Shown here: positions 8,123 to 15,794 of the stretch, one piece after another | Numbering within the stretch: position 1 is the stretch's first letter | Layout of the letters: the number at the start of each line of letters is the position of its first letter | Assembly: GCA_040398465.1 (NCBI GenBank) | Contig: JBBAUA010000051.1 | Coordinates: forward strand, 1-24,357 | Length of the DNA: 24,357 nt | Source: UBA7672 sp040398465 | Lineage (GTDB): Bacteria; Pseudomonadota; Alphaproteobacteria; Caulobacterales; Hyphomonadaceae | Reading direction: 5' to 3' | Program-made: the position numbers and the translations under genes | Notes under the pieces: model-generated | The model's input: the letters and a program-made list of their open reading frames with translations, nothing else | Told to the model about the DNA's origin: nothing | Database searches by the model: none

Positions 8123-8245
8123 TCAGCTTCACCTAACGGCGCCATTCCCTCCGGAGGCTTGCTGAGGCAGGTTATCCCCGGGACGGGGCGGCGGTCGCAG
8201 AATCGTCATCCGTCGAGGGAAACGCATAAGCGGCGGAGCACGATC

Positions 8246-9679
8246 ATGACCAAACGCACTCAGGCGGCGGGCAGGGGCCATTCACGCCGGGCAATCCTCG
8301 CAGGCGGCGTCGCAGCTGCAGCGTGGTCGGTGCTGCCGGGCTGCGCGACGGCACAGGGTCCGGTCCGGCCCGGCGCCGGCAAGCGCGTCAACGTCGCCGC
8401 CATCGGCGCGGGCGGCATGGGCGCCGGCAACATGTCGGCGCTCACAGGCCAGAACATCGTCGCCGCCTGCGATGTCGACTTCGACCGCGTCGCCCGCCAG
8501 ATGCTCAAGGACGGCCAGCTGCGTCCCGAGCGCGTCGAACTGAAAGCTGCCTACGACAAGGCCGAACGCTTCACCGACTACCGCCAGATGTTCGACAAGC
8601 GGCGCGACATCGAAGCCGTCGTCATCGCAACGCCCGACCATCATCACGCCGTCGCCGCCCGCATGGCGATGGAGCGCGGCCTCCACGTCTACGTCCAGAA
8701 GCCGCTCACGTACACGGTGCGCGAGGCGCGCCTGCTTACGAAGATGGCGAAGGACAATCCCAAGCTCGTCACGCAGATGGGCAACCAGGGCCACTCGAGC
8801 GACGATGGCCGTCGCGCCGTTGAGCTGATCCGTGGCGGCGCCATCGGCAAGGTGAAGGAGGTCCATATCTGGACCAACCGTCCCGTCTGGCCGCAGGGCG
8901 TCGGCAAGCCTGAGCCGAAGCCCCTGCCAGCTGGCCTCGACTGGGATCTCTGGCGTGGTCCCGCCACTGTCGATTGGGGCTATCACCCCGATTACGCGCA
9001 CTTCAACTGGCGCGGCTGGACGCCCTTCGGCACCGGCGCTCTTGGCGACATGGGCGCCCACCTGATGGACTTCCCCGTCTGGGCGCTGGAACTCGGCCTG
9101 CCCACGAAAGTCGAAACCCGCCACACGCTCTGGGGCGGCGACACCGATCCGTGGGACTACAAGCGCCCTGACGTCCTCACCAGCTATCCGCTCGCCGCGA
9201 TCACCTACTACGAATTCGGCAACGCCAAGGATGGCCCGGTCCGCATAGTCTGGCAGGATGGCGGCCTCGCCCCGCCGACCGTTGCCAACCTTCCGGCCGA
9301 CCGCATCATGGAAGAGGAGGGCGGCGTCCTCTACACTGGCGACAAGGGACAGCTGTTGCACGACACCTACGGCGCGAAGCCCACGCTGATCGGCGCAGAA
9401 GCCGCGGCTCTCGGCGCGAAGATCCCAGTGTCCCTGCCGCGCATCACCGATGGCTCGAAAGGCCATGAGAACAACTGGATCCGCGCCATCCGCGGCGAGG
9501 AGAAGATCTCCAACCCGTTCGAAGTCTCAGGCCCGCTCACCGAAGCCATGATCCTCGGCGTCGTCGCCATGAACGCCGGCAAGCCGATCACCTACGATGG
9601 CGCGGCGGGCAAGATCACCAACCTGCCGGGCATGGATCACCTGCTCGACCGCGAATACCGAAAGGGCTGGGAGCTCTAG
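8246..9679 (+). CDS. Tat-exported Gfo/Idh/MocA-family oxidoreductase
   Basis: The 477-residue product begins with a twin-arginine signal (SRRAILAGG, arginines 14-15) and a hydrophobic stretch ending in VLPGC at 29-33. It may thus be exported folded and lipid-anchored at C33, with Pro at -2 being unusual. The mature part has a Rossmann NAD(P) site GAGGMG (54-59), the strand VVIATPDHHH (125-134) and the catalytic-lysine segment VYVQKPL with K152, followed by a long C-terminal substrate domain (GNQGHSSDDGRR, LGDMGAHLMDFPVW). The family oxidises or reduces sugars and cyclitols, often with NADP bound permanently; exported members occur widely in Bacteroidetes and Planctomycetes. ATG 8246 gives a normal Tat signal, whereas the upstream extension does not. 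It follows the dehydrogenase gene in the same direction 123 bases away. The substrate cannot be deduced. Confidence 0.88.
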   Translation: MTKRTQAAGRGHSRRAILAGGVAAAAWSVLPGCATAQGPVRPGAGKRVNVAAIGAGGMGAGNMSALTGQNIVAACDVDFDRVARQMLKDGQLRPERVELKAAYDKAERFTDYRQMFDKRRDIEAVVIATPDHHHAVAARMAMERGLHVYVQKPLTYTVREARLLTKMAKDNPKLVTQMGNQGHSSDDGRRAVELIRGGAIGKVKEVHIWTNRPVWPQGVGKPEPKPLPAGLDWDLWRGPATVDWGYHPDYAHFNWRGWTPFGTGALGDMGAHLMDFPVWALELGLPTKVETRHTLWGGDTDPWDYKRPDVLTSYPLAAITYYEFGNAKDGPVRIVWQDGGLAPPTVANLPADRIMEEEGGVLYTGDKGQLLHDTYGAKPTLIGAEAAALGAKIPVSLPRITDGSKGHENNWIRAIRGEEKISNPFEVSGPLTEAMILGVVAMNAGKPITYDGAAGKITNLPGMDHLLDREYRKGWEL

Positions 9680-9682
9680 CGC

Positions 9683-10243
9683 CTACTCGTTCCGCGTCTC
9701 ACGCCAGCCATCGCGCGGCCGCAGTCCTGTCGCGGTCGCAGCGCCCAGCTCATCGCACGCGTCCGGCTCCATGCTCGACAGCGCGGAGTGGATCTTCCAT
9801 CCGCCCTCCAGCTTCACCATCTGGAATGCGTTGATCCCGCAATGCACCACCGCGCCATTGTTGTGCAGCACATAGGGCGTCCACACCTGCGCGAACGATC
9901 CGCGCACGAGGATATCCGGCGCCCAGTACATCTCGACGAACGGGTCATGATCCGGCGTCGGCTTCTGGAAGTCGCTCGCCGGCATCCGCCGCACAGGGCC
10001 GGGCACGCCATCGGGCGCGCGATAGATTGCCAGCCCGCCGTCAGGAAGTTGCACCGACGCCTGCAGCGTCCGGTCGCCATTCCCGACAGCGAGGAGAAAC
10101 GTATCGATCAACTGCAGGATGGCGGCCTCCTCGGCCGGCGCGGGCGCGAAGCCTGGCGCGGGCGCGGAGGGCGGGGCTCCCGGAAGCGCCGTCGAACAGC
10201 CGGCAAGGGAGAGCAGGGCGGTCGCAGCCAGCAAGCGCTTCAT
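9683..10243 (-). CDS. Lipoprotein with NTF2/SnoaL-like domain
   Basis: The 186-residue product has a lipoprotein signal (MKRLLAATALLSLAGC, lipobox LAGC, C16), a proline/alanine-rich linker to about residue 37, and a domain of about 130 residues with the pattern of the NTF2/SnoaL/DUF4440 fold: an N-terminal helix (EEAAILQLIDTFLLAVGNGD), a middle strand region, and paired strands ending in the FQMVKLEGGWKI hairpin. Such domains bind small hydrophobic ligands or form inactive scaffolds. A GGAGGG ribosome site lies 8 bases before the ATG. It converges on the oxidoreductase with only 3 bases between stops. The specific role is unknown. Confidence 0.82.
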   Translation of the reverse strand: MKRLLAATALLSLAGCSTALPGAPPSAPAPGFAPAPAEEAAILQLIDTFLLAVGNGDRTLQASVQLPDGGLAIYRAPDGVPGPVRRMPASDFQKPTPDHDPFVEMYWAPDILVRGSFAQVWTPYVLHNNGAVVHCGINAFQMVKLEGGWKIHSALSSMEPDACDELGAATATGLRPRDGWRETRNE

Positions 10244-10358
10244 GGATCAATCCCTCCAATGTGACCCCGGCGGACCCTAACACCCGGCGGCTCCGGTCGG
10301 CGAGGCTGGATTTCCATCCGGACTCGCCCCTATGGTCCCCCCTCGCTGGAGGGCCTCG

Positions 10359-10799
10359 ATGCCGCAATCGCTTTCGAACATGATGACGCCCGTCCTGGCG
10401 CTGGTCGTCTGGACCATGGTGATCCTGGTCTGGCTCTATGTCCGCCGCATCCCGGCCATGCGGAAGGCGGGAATCGACCCGGCGAAGGTCAAGGGCTCGG
10501 AATCCTACGCCAACCTACCGCCGATGAACCCGAAGGCCGTCTGGATCGGGGACAACTACAACCACCTGCACGAACAGCCGGTGATCTTCTACGCCCTCTG
10601 CGTCTACACCCATCTGGTCGGCGTCTGGGACGGCTTGAATGTCGGCCTGGCGTGGGCATATGTGGCCATCCGGATCGTCCACAGCCTGATCCAGGTCACG
10701 ACGAACTTTGTCCCGCTACGTTTTGCCGTGTTCAATCTCGGCTCGCTTGTTCTTGCGATCATCGCCCTGCGCAACGTGCTGGGTCTTTTCGGGATCTGA
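10359..10799 (+). CDS. MAPEG family integral membrane protein
   Basis: The 146-residue product has about four membrane helices (roughly 8-28, 68-90, 93-112 and 120-143). It shows the MAPEG signatures NHLHEQPVIFYALC in the second helix region and RIVHSLIQVTTNFVPLRF in the third. MAPEG proteins (membrane-associated, eicosanoid and glutathione metabolism) are usually glutathione-dependent transferases or peroxidases; bacterial members are mostly uncharacterised. ATG 10359 follows a GGAGG site 6 bases upstream, better than the in-frame ATG at 10332. The gene is divergent from the NTF2-like lipoprotein and precedes prfA. Confidence 0.85.
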   Translation: MPQSLSNMMTPVLALVVWTMVILVWLYVRRIPAMRKAGIDPAKVKGSESYANLPPMNPKAVWIGDNYNHLHEQPVIFYALCVYTHLVGVWDGLNVGLAWAYVAIRIVHSLIQVTTNFVPLRFAVFNLGSLVLAIIALRNVLGLFGI

Positions 10800-10802
10800 C
10801 GA

Positions 10803-10881
10803 GGCGAACAGCGAAGTACTGAGAGGCCAATAGGCTTCTGGACGGCGGGGCGACTATTCGCTACTCGCCACTCCCTATTCG
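10803..10881. repeat. Short interspersed repeat element: imperfect hairpin with four tandem heptads
   Basis: Between the MAPEG gene and prfA, positions 10854-10881 are four consecutive 7-base units of consensus C(T/C)A(T/C)TC(G/C); the first and last units are identical. A 13-base arm at 10803-10815 pairs with 10857-10869 at 11 of 13 positions, so the unit can fold. I recall similar alternating CTATTCG/CTACTCG strings in spacers of many alphaproteobacterial genomes, which suggests a dispersed repeat, but only one copy is in this window. Confidence 0.6.
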
Positions 10882-10893
10882 TTTGGAACCCCA

Positions 10894-11970
10894 ATGGCCG
10901 CCCTGCCTGAATCACGCCTGCGCCAGATGATCGACCGCTTCGAGCAGGTCGAGGCGCGCATGGGCGTCGCCACGGACGCCAAGGAAATCGTCCAGCTCTC
11001 GCGCGATCATGCCGAACTGAAACGCGTCGCGGAAAAGGCGCGTGACGTGCTGACCCTCCGCAACCAGCTGGCAGAGGCCGAGGCGCTAATCGAGGACGCC
11101 GGCGCCGACCGCGACTTCGTCAACATGGCGATCGAGGAGCGCGCCGAGATCAGGTCGAGACTGCCGGGCATCGAGCGCGAGATGCAGCTCATGCTGCTGC
11201 CCAAGGACCGCGACGATGACGGCTCGGCCATCATCGAGGTGCGTGCCGGCACGGGCGGCGACGAAGCCGCCCTGTTCGCGGGCGACCTCTGGAGGATGTA
11301 CCAGCGCTACGCGTCCGGCCGCGGCTGGCAGGTCGAACTTGTCTCGGCGACCGATGGCGAGATGGGCGGCTACAAGGAAGTCGTCGCCCAGCTCAACGGC
11401 TCGGGCGTGTTCGGCCGCATGAAGTTCGAAAGCGGCGTGCATCGCGTCCAGCGCGTGCCGGCGACTGAAGCACAGGGCCGCATCCATACCTCGGCGGCCA
11501 CCGTCGCGATCCTGCCTGTGCCGGAAGAAGTGAACATCGAAGTCCGTGACCAGGACATCCGCATCGACACCTATCGTTCGTCGGGAGCAGGCGGCCAGCA
11601 CGTCAACAAGACCGACTCCGCCGTGCGCATCACGCACCTGCCGACCAACATCGTCGTGACGTCATCGGAAAAATCGCAGCACGAGAACCGCCGCAAGGCG
11701 ATGGAGCAGCTGAAGATCCGCCTCTACGAAGCCGAGCGCACCGCCAAGGACAACGCGCGCTCAGAAGCGCGAAAGCTTCAGGTCGGCTCCGGCGACCGCT
11801 CGGAGCGCATCCGCACCTACAACTTCCCGCAGGGCCGCGTCACCGACCATCGCATCAACTTCACCGCCTACAATCTCGACCAGTTCGTCCAGGGCGATAT
11901 CGAAGAGTTGCTGGACGCACTCCACGCTGAGGATCAGGCGGAACGCCTGGCGCAGCTGGAGAATAGCTGA
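10894..11970 (+). CDS. prfA: Peptide chain release factor 1
   Basis: RF1 recognises UAA and UAG in the ribosomal A site and triggers peptide release. The 358-residue length is normal. An N-terminal coiled helical domain (about 1-100) is followed by the RF1-type tripeptide PAT at 189-191 in QRVPATEAQGRIHTS; RF2 would have SPF. The GGQ motif is at 233-235 in SSGAGGQHVNKTDSAVR, and the glutamine is the expected PrmC methylation site. The start codon has only a weak ribosome site. The methyltransferase gene prmC, often next to prfA, is absent here; htpX on the other strand follows after 6 bases. Confidence 0.97.
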   Translation: MAALPESRLRQMIDRFEQVEARMGVATDAKEIVQLSRDHAELKRVAEKARDVLTLRNQLAEAEALIEDAGADRDFVNMAIEERAEIRSRLPGIEREMQLMLLPKDRDDDGSAIIEVRAGTGGDEAALFAGDLWRMYQRYASGRGWQVELVSATDGEMGGYKEVVAQLNGSGVFGRMKFESGVHRVQRVPATEAQGRIHTSAATVAILPVPEEVNIEVRDQDIRIDTYRSSGAGGQHVNKTDSAVRITHLPTNIVVTSSEKSQHENRRKAMEQLKIRLYEAERTAKDNARSEARKLQVGSGDRSERIRTYNFPQGRVTDHRINFTAYNLDQFVQGDIEELLDALHAEDQAERLAQLENS

Positions 11971-11976
11971 GCGATC

Positions 11977-12936
11977 TCAGCCCCACGGCCCCTGCTTGCG
12001 ATCGCCGTCCTGCGCCTTGTCCCACGGCCCCTTCGGACGATTGCGGCGCGGCGAGACCAGCTCCGGCTGGGTCGCCGCCGCCCGCCCCCCGAACTTCGAA
12101 GCCAGCGCCTCGACGCGATTCTGCGTGCTCGGATGGGTCGAGAACAGATTGTCCGCGCCGCGGCCGAGCAGGGGATTGATGATGAACATGTGCGCCGTCG
12201 CCGGATTGCGCTCGGCCTGCAGGTTCACGCGTCCGCCACGCGCATACGCGTCGATCTTCTGAAGCGCCGACGCCAGCGCACCCGGATCGCCCGAAATCTC
12301 GGCGCCGCCTGCATCCGCCTCATACTCGCGGCCACGGCTGATCGCCATCTGCACGAGCGCTGCCGCAATCGGCGCGAGGATCATGATCGCGATAACACCC
12401 AGAAACCCGCCGGGGCGTTCGCGGTCATTGCCGCCGAAGAAGAACGCAAAGTTGGCCAGCGCCGAGATCGCGCCGGCGATCGTCGCCGTGACGGTCATGG
12501 TCAGCGTGTCGCGATTCCTGACGTGCGCCAGTTCATGCCCCATCACCGCCCGGATCTCGCGGCGGTCGAGCATCGACAACAGCCCGGTCGTGGCGGCGAC
12601 GGCGGCATGCGATGGGTCGCGGCCGGTCGCGAAGGCGTTCGGCTGTTCGCTCTCGATGATGGTGATTTTCGGCATCGGCATGCCGGCGCGCTGGGCCATC
12701 TCGCGCACGTCGCTGGCGTACGCGCGAACGCGTGCGTCAGGATGGTTGGGCGGCACTTCCTGCGCCTTGTACATGGAGAGCACGATCTTGTCGGCATTCC
12801 AGTAGCTGATCAGGTTGCCGACCAGCGCGAACGCCAGCGCTATGGCCATGCCGGTGGGGCCGCCGATCATGTAGCCCACGCCGACGAACAGGGCCGTCAT
12901 GGCGGCCAGGAGCATGAAGGTCTTGATCTGGTTCAT
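11977..12936 (-). CDS. htpX: Membrane zinc metalloprotease HtpX
   Basis: HtpX is an inner-membrane M48 protease that degrades damaged membrane proteins. The 319-residue product has two N-terminal membrane helices (about 5-25 and 29-46), the zinc motif HELAH (134-138) in VMGHELAHVRNRD, two further hydrophobic segments (about 146-167 and 178-198), and the third ligand region REYEAD (203-208). A polar, arginine- and glutamine-rich C-terminal tail of about 40 residues follows the protease domain. The gene converges on prfA. Its upstream region of about 134 bases is shared with the phytochrome remnant in divergent orientation. Confidence 0.95.
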   Translation of the reverse strand: MNQIKTFMLLAAMTALFVGVGYMIGGPTGMAIALAFALVGNLISYWNADKIVLSMYKAQEVPPNHPDARVRAYASDVREMAQRAGMPMPKITIIESEQPNAFATGRDPSHAAVAATTGLLSMLDRREIRAVMGHELAHVRNRDTLTMTVTATIAGAISALANFAFFFGGNDRERPGGFLGVIAIMILAPIAAALVQMAISRGREYEADAGGAEISGDPGALASALQKIDAYARGGRVNLQAERNPATAHMFIINPLLGRGADNLFSTHPSTQNRVEALASKFGGRAAATQPELVSPRRNRPKGPWDKAQDGDRKQGPWG

Positions 12937-13070
12937 GGACGATATCTGGCCCTTCCTGGCGCCGGCTCAAGATGCCCGGAAGCGGACCGAGCTGCGGAAC
13001 TGGTAACGGATTCGCCAGCCGGGGGCCTGCGCCCTAGTTGTTGACGCATGCGGGAAGTCAGGGGAGTTGA

Positions 13071-13456
13071 GTGAAGAATTCCCCAGAAAACGCGTCGAGT
13101 CTTGCCGTGGGCGGGCGCAGCGTCTCGGAGCGCCGTTTCGGCCTCAAACGCGCGACCGACGAAGCCCATGCGCGGCTCGAGGAAATCGTCCAGTCGGGCG
13201 ACATGCTCGCGACTGTCGAGGGGTACCGGCGCTACCTGGCCGCGACCCGGGCCATGCGCGACCGGTTCGAGCGCCTGCTGGACATCAAGGGCGCAGCGGG
13301 AATCTGGCCGGAATGGCCCTCGCGCCGGATAGCCGAGTTGCCCGCGCACGACATGGCCGATCTGCACCTCGCGAGGCCCTGCAAACAAACTCGCAAACGG
13401 GCCCTAATCGCGCGGAACTCCTGGGCGTGCTGTACGTTCGGGAGGGTTCGCGCTCG
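13071..13456 (+). pseudogene. Truncated, frameshifted heme oxygenase (BphO-like) remnant
   Basis: From a GTG start with a good AGGGGAG site, the frame encodes a heme oxygenase-like N-terminus: FGLKRATDEAHARLEEIV holds the expected proximal haem ligand (H33), then GYRRYLAATRAMRDRFERLL. Near 13370-13376 the reading shifts by one frame (one base apparently lost). Homology-like sequence resumes in another frame as EALQTNSQTGPNRAELLGVLYVREGSR, matching the LGVLYVLEGSR helix of the family. It stops there, about halfway through a normal heme oxygenase of roughly 190-200 residues. In bacteriophytochrome loci this enzyme makes biliverdin chromophore. The product cannot be functional as read. Confidence 0.78.
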
Positions 13457-13782
13457 ACGCCGAAACCTGCCTCAAGGCCCTCGGCGCTGCCCAAGTGGTG
13501 ATTGCCCCGACATCCGAGCACGCGCCGAAGCAGATCAACATGGTGCGGCCAGACCTCGCCGTTATCGACGTGAATCTTGGCGACCACACATCCGCCTCGG
13601 TGGCGGAACTGCTGCGCAAACTCGGCGTGCCATTCGTGTTCGTCACCGGCTATGGCGACACGGTGATGATCCCGGAATCCCTTCGCGGCGCGCCGATGGT
13701 GCGCGAGCCCTATGCGGACACCACGCTGGCGCAGGCGATCATGGCGCTGCTGCGCGCCAAGGCCAAACCAGGAGTGAGATAA
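13444..13782 (+). pseudogene. C-terminal receiver-domain remnant, likely the tail of a bacteriophytochrome or HWE-type hybrid kinase
   Basis: The frame begins without a start at the point where the heme oxygenase remnant ends. It reads GFALDAETCLKALGAAQVV, then PDLAVIDVNLGDHTSASVAE (phosphoacceptor Asp), VPFVFVTGYGD (switch Thr) and PMVREPYADTTL. This is the receiver type found at the C-terminus of HWE-kinase bacteriophytochromes. The first strand with the acidic pair is gone, and the conserved KPY lysine is Glu (REPY), so phosphorylation chemistry is lost. An internal ATG exists at about 13540, but no full domain could result. The stop TAA is at 13780-13782. Confidence 0.75.
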
Positions 13783-13791
13783 GCTCGCGTC

Positions 13792-14316
13792 CTACTGGAC
13801 GTTGATTGTGATCTTCTCGGACATGATCGGCGTGGGCTTGTGCAATTCGTGGTTCAGGTCGCCAAAGGCAAGCTGCAGCGTGTGCGGCCCGGGGCTCAGC
13901 TGCAGCACCACTTCCGTCTGTCCGCCACCGAAATGCATGTGCTGTTCGTCGTTCGGGATGGCGAACTGCTTCTCCTCTTCGCTGAGCTCGGTGTCGATGA
14001 GAAGGTGGTGATGCCCGGTGTTCGGCTTGTCGGTCAGCGCCGGCGCAACGCCAATGCCGCTGGCCCCGAATACGACGTGGAAAGACTGCGGCACGGTCAT
14101 GCCGTCGCGCAGGTTGACGAAGTAGACCATCGGACCTGCCGCGCCATGAATCTTCACCGCCTCGGCATCGCGCGCGGCCAAAGCCTCGGCGACGGCGGCA
14201 TCCGTCGCTGCCTGCGCTGCAGCTGGATCAGGCGCGGCGTTGGGCGCGGCCGGCTCGGAGCAAGCGGCGAGCGCTATTGCGAAGGCAGTGGCGGCGAAGA
14301 TGCTGGCAAGTCGCAT
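13792..14316 (-). CDS. DUF4399 domain lipoprotein
   Basis: The 174-residue product has a lipoprotein signal (MRLASIFAATAFAIALAAC, C19), an alanine-rich linker, and a C-terminal DUF4399 domain. Its marks are VYFVNLRDGMTVPQSFHVVF, TGHHHLLID, QHMHFGGGQTE and LAFGDLNHELH. The many conserved histidines suggest metal binding, but the family has no established function. ATG 14316 was chosen because it starts a normal signal peptide behind an AGAGGGA site; an upstream in-frame ATG at 14349 adds a polar tail that would spoil the signal. It ends 9 bases from the receiver remnant, in convergent orientation. Confidence 0.85.
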   Translation of the reverse strand: MRLASIFAATAFAIALAACSEPAAPNAAPDPAAAQAATDAAVAEALAARDAEAVKIHGAAGPMVYFVNLRDGMTVPQSFHVVFGASGIGVAPALTDKPNTGHHHLLIDTELSEEEKQFAIPNDEQHMHFGGGQTEVVLQLSPGPHTLQLAFGDLNHELHKPTPIMSEKITINVQ

Positions 14317-14480
14317 GGCAGGGTCCCTCTGTCGCCCGCTGCATAGCATGTGCAGACGCGCAGGCGAGAGGGGCGCCAGGCTGAATCCCGCTCAAGCCGG
14401 ATAGAAGATCCGTGAGCTGCTGACGGCGCCATCATCTGCCCCAGCTTCGCGGCCCCGGGCGCGCGTGTTAGACAGCCAGG

Positions 14481-15425
14481 ATGCGATCCATGCTGCTTGC
14501 CATCGCCAGCCTCTGCTTTGCCGGTCAGCCGGCGCTGGCGCAGGACGGCGCCGCGCCGTCCACGTCGTTCGGTCGGCCCAGCCTGGAAGGCGTTTGGTCG
14601 ACGCTTACGGCGACGCCGCTGGAGCGTCCGCCCGCATTCGACGGACCGACCACAACGGAGGAGCGCGCAGCAGCGTTCGCCGTGGCAAGCCCGGACGCCT
14701 TCAAGTCCGACGCCAGTGATGGCGTCGGCGCGCGCCAATCCGAATGGTGGGAATTCGGCGGCGGCATGACGCGAATAAATGGCGAGATACGCACGTCCCT
14801 GATCGTTGACCCGCCTGAGGGCCGCATGCCCTACAGCGAGGCAGGTCGCGCCCGGCTCAAACGGCTGCAGGGTGAAGTCTTCACCGGCTTCGATGGACCG
14901 GAGGCCCGGCCTGCAACCGAACGCTGCCTCGCCGGCGGTTCGGGCTCGACGGGCTCACCGCTGTTCGTGCCGCGCTACAACGCGAACTACCAGATCGTGC
15001 AGACGCCCGACCACGTCGTGATCCTCGCCGAACACAACCACGATGCGCGGATCATCCCGCTCGATGTGAAGCCCCAGCCAGAATGGATGCGACGCTGGAT
15101 GGGATACTCTCGCGGCCATTGGGAAGGCGACACGCTGGTCGTGGAAACCGCAGGCTTCGTGCCTGGCGATGAATTCAAGCCCGCGACCCCGATCCTCGTC
15201 GGCCAGAATGCGCGCGTGACTGAGCGGTTCACGCGAATCTCCGAGAAGGAAATCCTCTATCGCTTCCGTGTCGTGGACCCCGAGACATTCTCGCGCCCAT
15301 GGTCCGCCGAAATGCTGCTCACAGACACCGGTGAGCCGATGTTCGAATACGCCTGCCACGAGGCCAATCTCTCGATGGTCAACATGCTCGCTGGCGGACG
15401 GTCGGCGGATGCCGTCAAGCGATAG
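14481..15425 (+). CDS. Secreted protein of unknown function
   Basis: The 314-residue product has a clear signal peptide with a probable cut after ALA (residue 20, before QDG). The mature protein starts GRPSLEGVWS and contains ERCL (147-150), RYNANYQIVQTPDHVVIL (165-182) and RGHWEGDTLVVET (211-223). I recall similar stretches in unnamed exported proteins of Acidobacteria and sphingomonads, but know no function. No catalytic motif is evident; the sequence suggests beta-rich structure. The start could also be the ATG at 14490, which gives a better spacing to the CCAGG site. It is divergent from the DUF4399 gene, 164 bases apart. Confidence 0.85.
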   Translation: MRSMLLAIASLCFAGQPALAQDGAAPSTSFGRPSLEGVWSTLTATPLERPPAFDGPTTTEERAAAFAVASPDAFKSDASDGVGARQSEWWEFGGGMTRINGEIRTSLIVDPPEGRMPYSEAGRARLKRLQGEVFTGFDGPEARPATERCLAGGSGSTGSPLFVPRYNANYQIVQTPDHVVILAEHNHDARIIPLDVKPQPEWMRRWMGYSRGHWEGDTLVVETAGFVPGDEFKPATPILVGQNARVTERFTRISEKEILYRFRVVDPETFSRPWSAEMLLTDTGEPMFEYACHEANLSMVNMLAGGRSADAVKR

Positions 15426-15476
15426 GCGAGGCCTCGCGGCCCGCTGTAAGGTGCATTTCGCAAGGCGAAATGCACC
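15426..15476. repeat. Palindrome plus 12-bp perfect hairpin downstream of the secreted-protein gene
   Basis: Directly after the stop codon comes a 12-base palindrome (GCGAGGCCTCGC, 15426-15437). It is followed by two perfect 12-base arms, GGTGCATTTCGC at 15450-15461 and its complement at 15465-15476, around a 3-base loop. No T run follows on either strand, so this is not a classical intrinsic terminator. It may act as an RNA-stabilising or Rho-assisted end, or be a copy of a repetitive hairpin. Confidence 0.7.
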
Positions 15477-15537
15477 ATGTCTCCGCGCTCGCCGGACTGA
15501 CGCGACTGCGAGCCATTGAGACTGTCGATCCCAAAAG

Positions 15538-15747
15538 TTGGTTTCCCGCTTGGTCAGGTTCATTGGCGCGGTCACGGTTCAGGCGGATCTGGAAAAGCTC
15601 TCCACGGATGAGCTGACGGGGGAAATTGCACGCTGTCGCGAAGTGCTCGCTGGCGCACTCGGGCGTAAGTTGAACTCTCACCAACGCAACTATTACGAAA
15701 GCCGCGTCCACAATCTGGAAAAGTTGGTCAGGCGCCGAATGGAGTAG
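15538..15747 (+). CDS. Possible small helical protein (up to 69 aa)
   Basis: The frame opens at 15520 and has only TTG candidates (15538 and 15550) near its start, without a good ribosome site. From about residue 15 it reads like a real helical protein: DLEKLSTDELTGEIARCREV, then NSHQRNYYESRVHNLEKLVR, charged and coiled-coil prone. I do not recognise a family. It may be a genuine small gene with an unusual start or the 3' part of a broken gene. It lies between the hairpin and a convergent lipoprotein gene. Confidence 0.45.
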   Translation: MVSRLVRFIGAVTVQADLEKLSTDELTGEIARCREVLAGALGRKLNSHQRNYYESRVHNLEKLVRRRME

Positions 15748-15794
15748 CAGGAACGGATCGAGTTAACTCCGTGTCTTGCGTGCAGGCGTCCTGC

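Noticed and set aside
8148..8157. CCTCCGGAGG palindrome between the dehydrogenase and the exported oxidoreductase
   Set aside because: A short palindrome with a chance level too high in GC-rich DNA; no T run and no symmetric flanks.
10894..11970. Absence of prmC after prfA as a sign of loss
   Set aside because: prmC is often but not always adjacent, and the window is too short to say it is missing from the genome.
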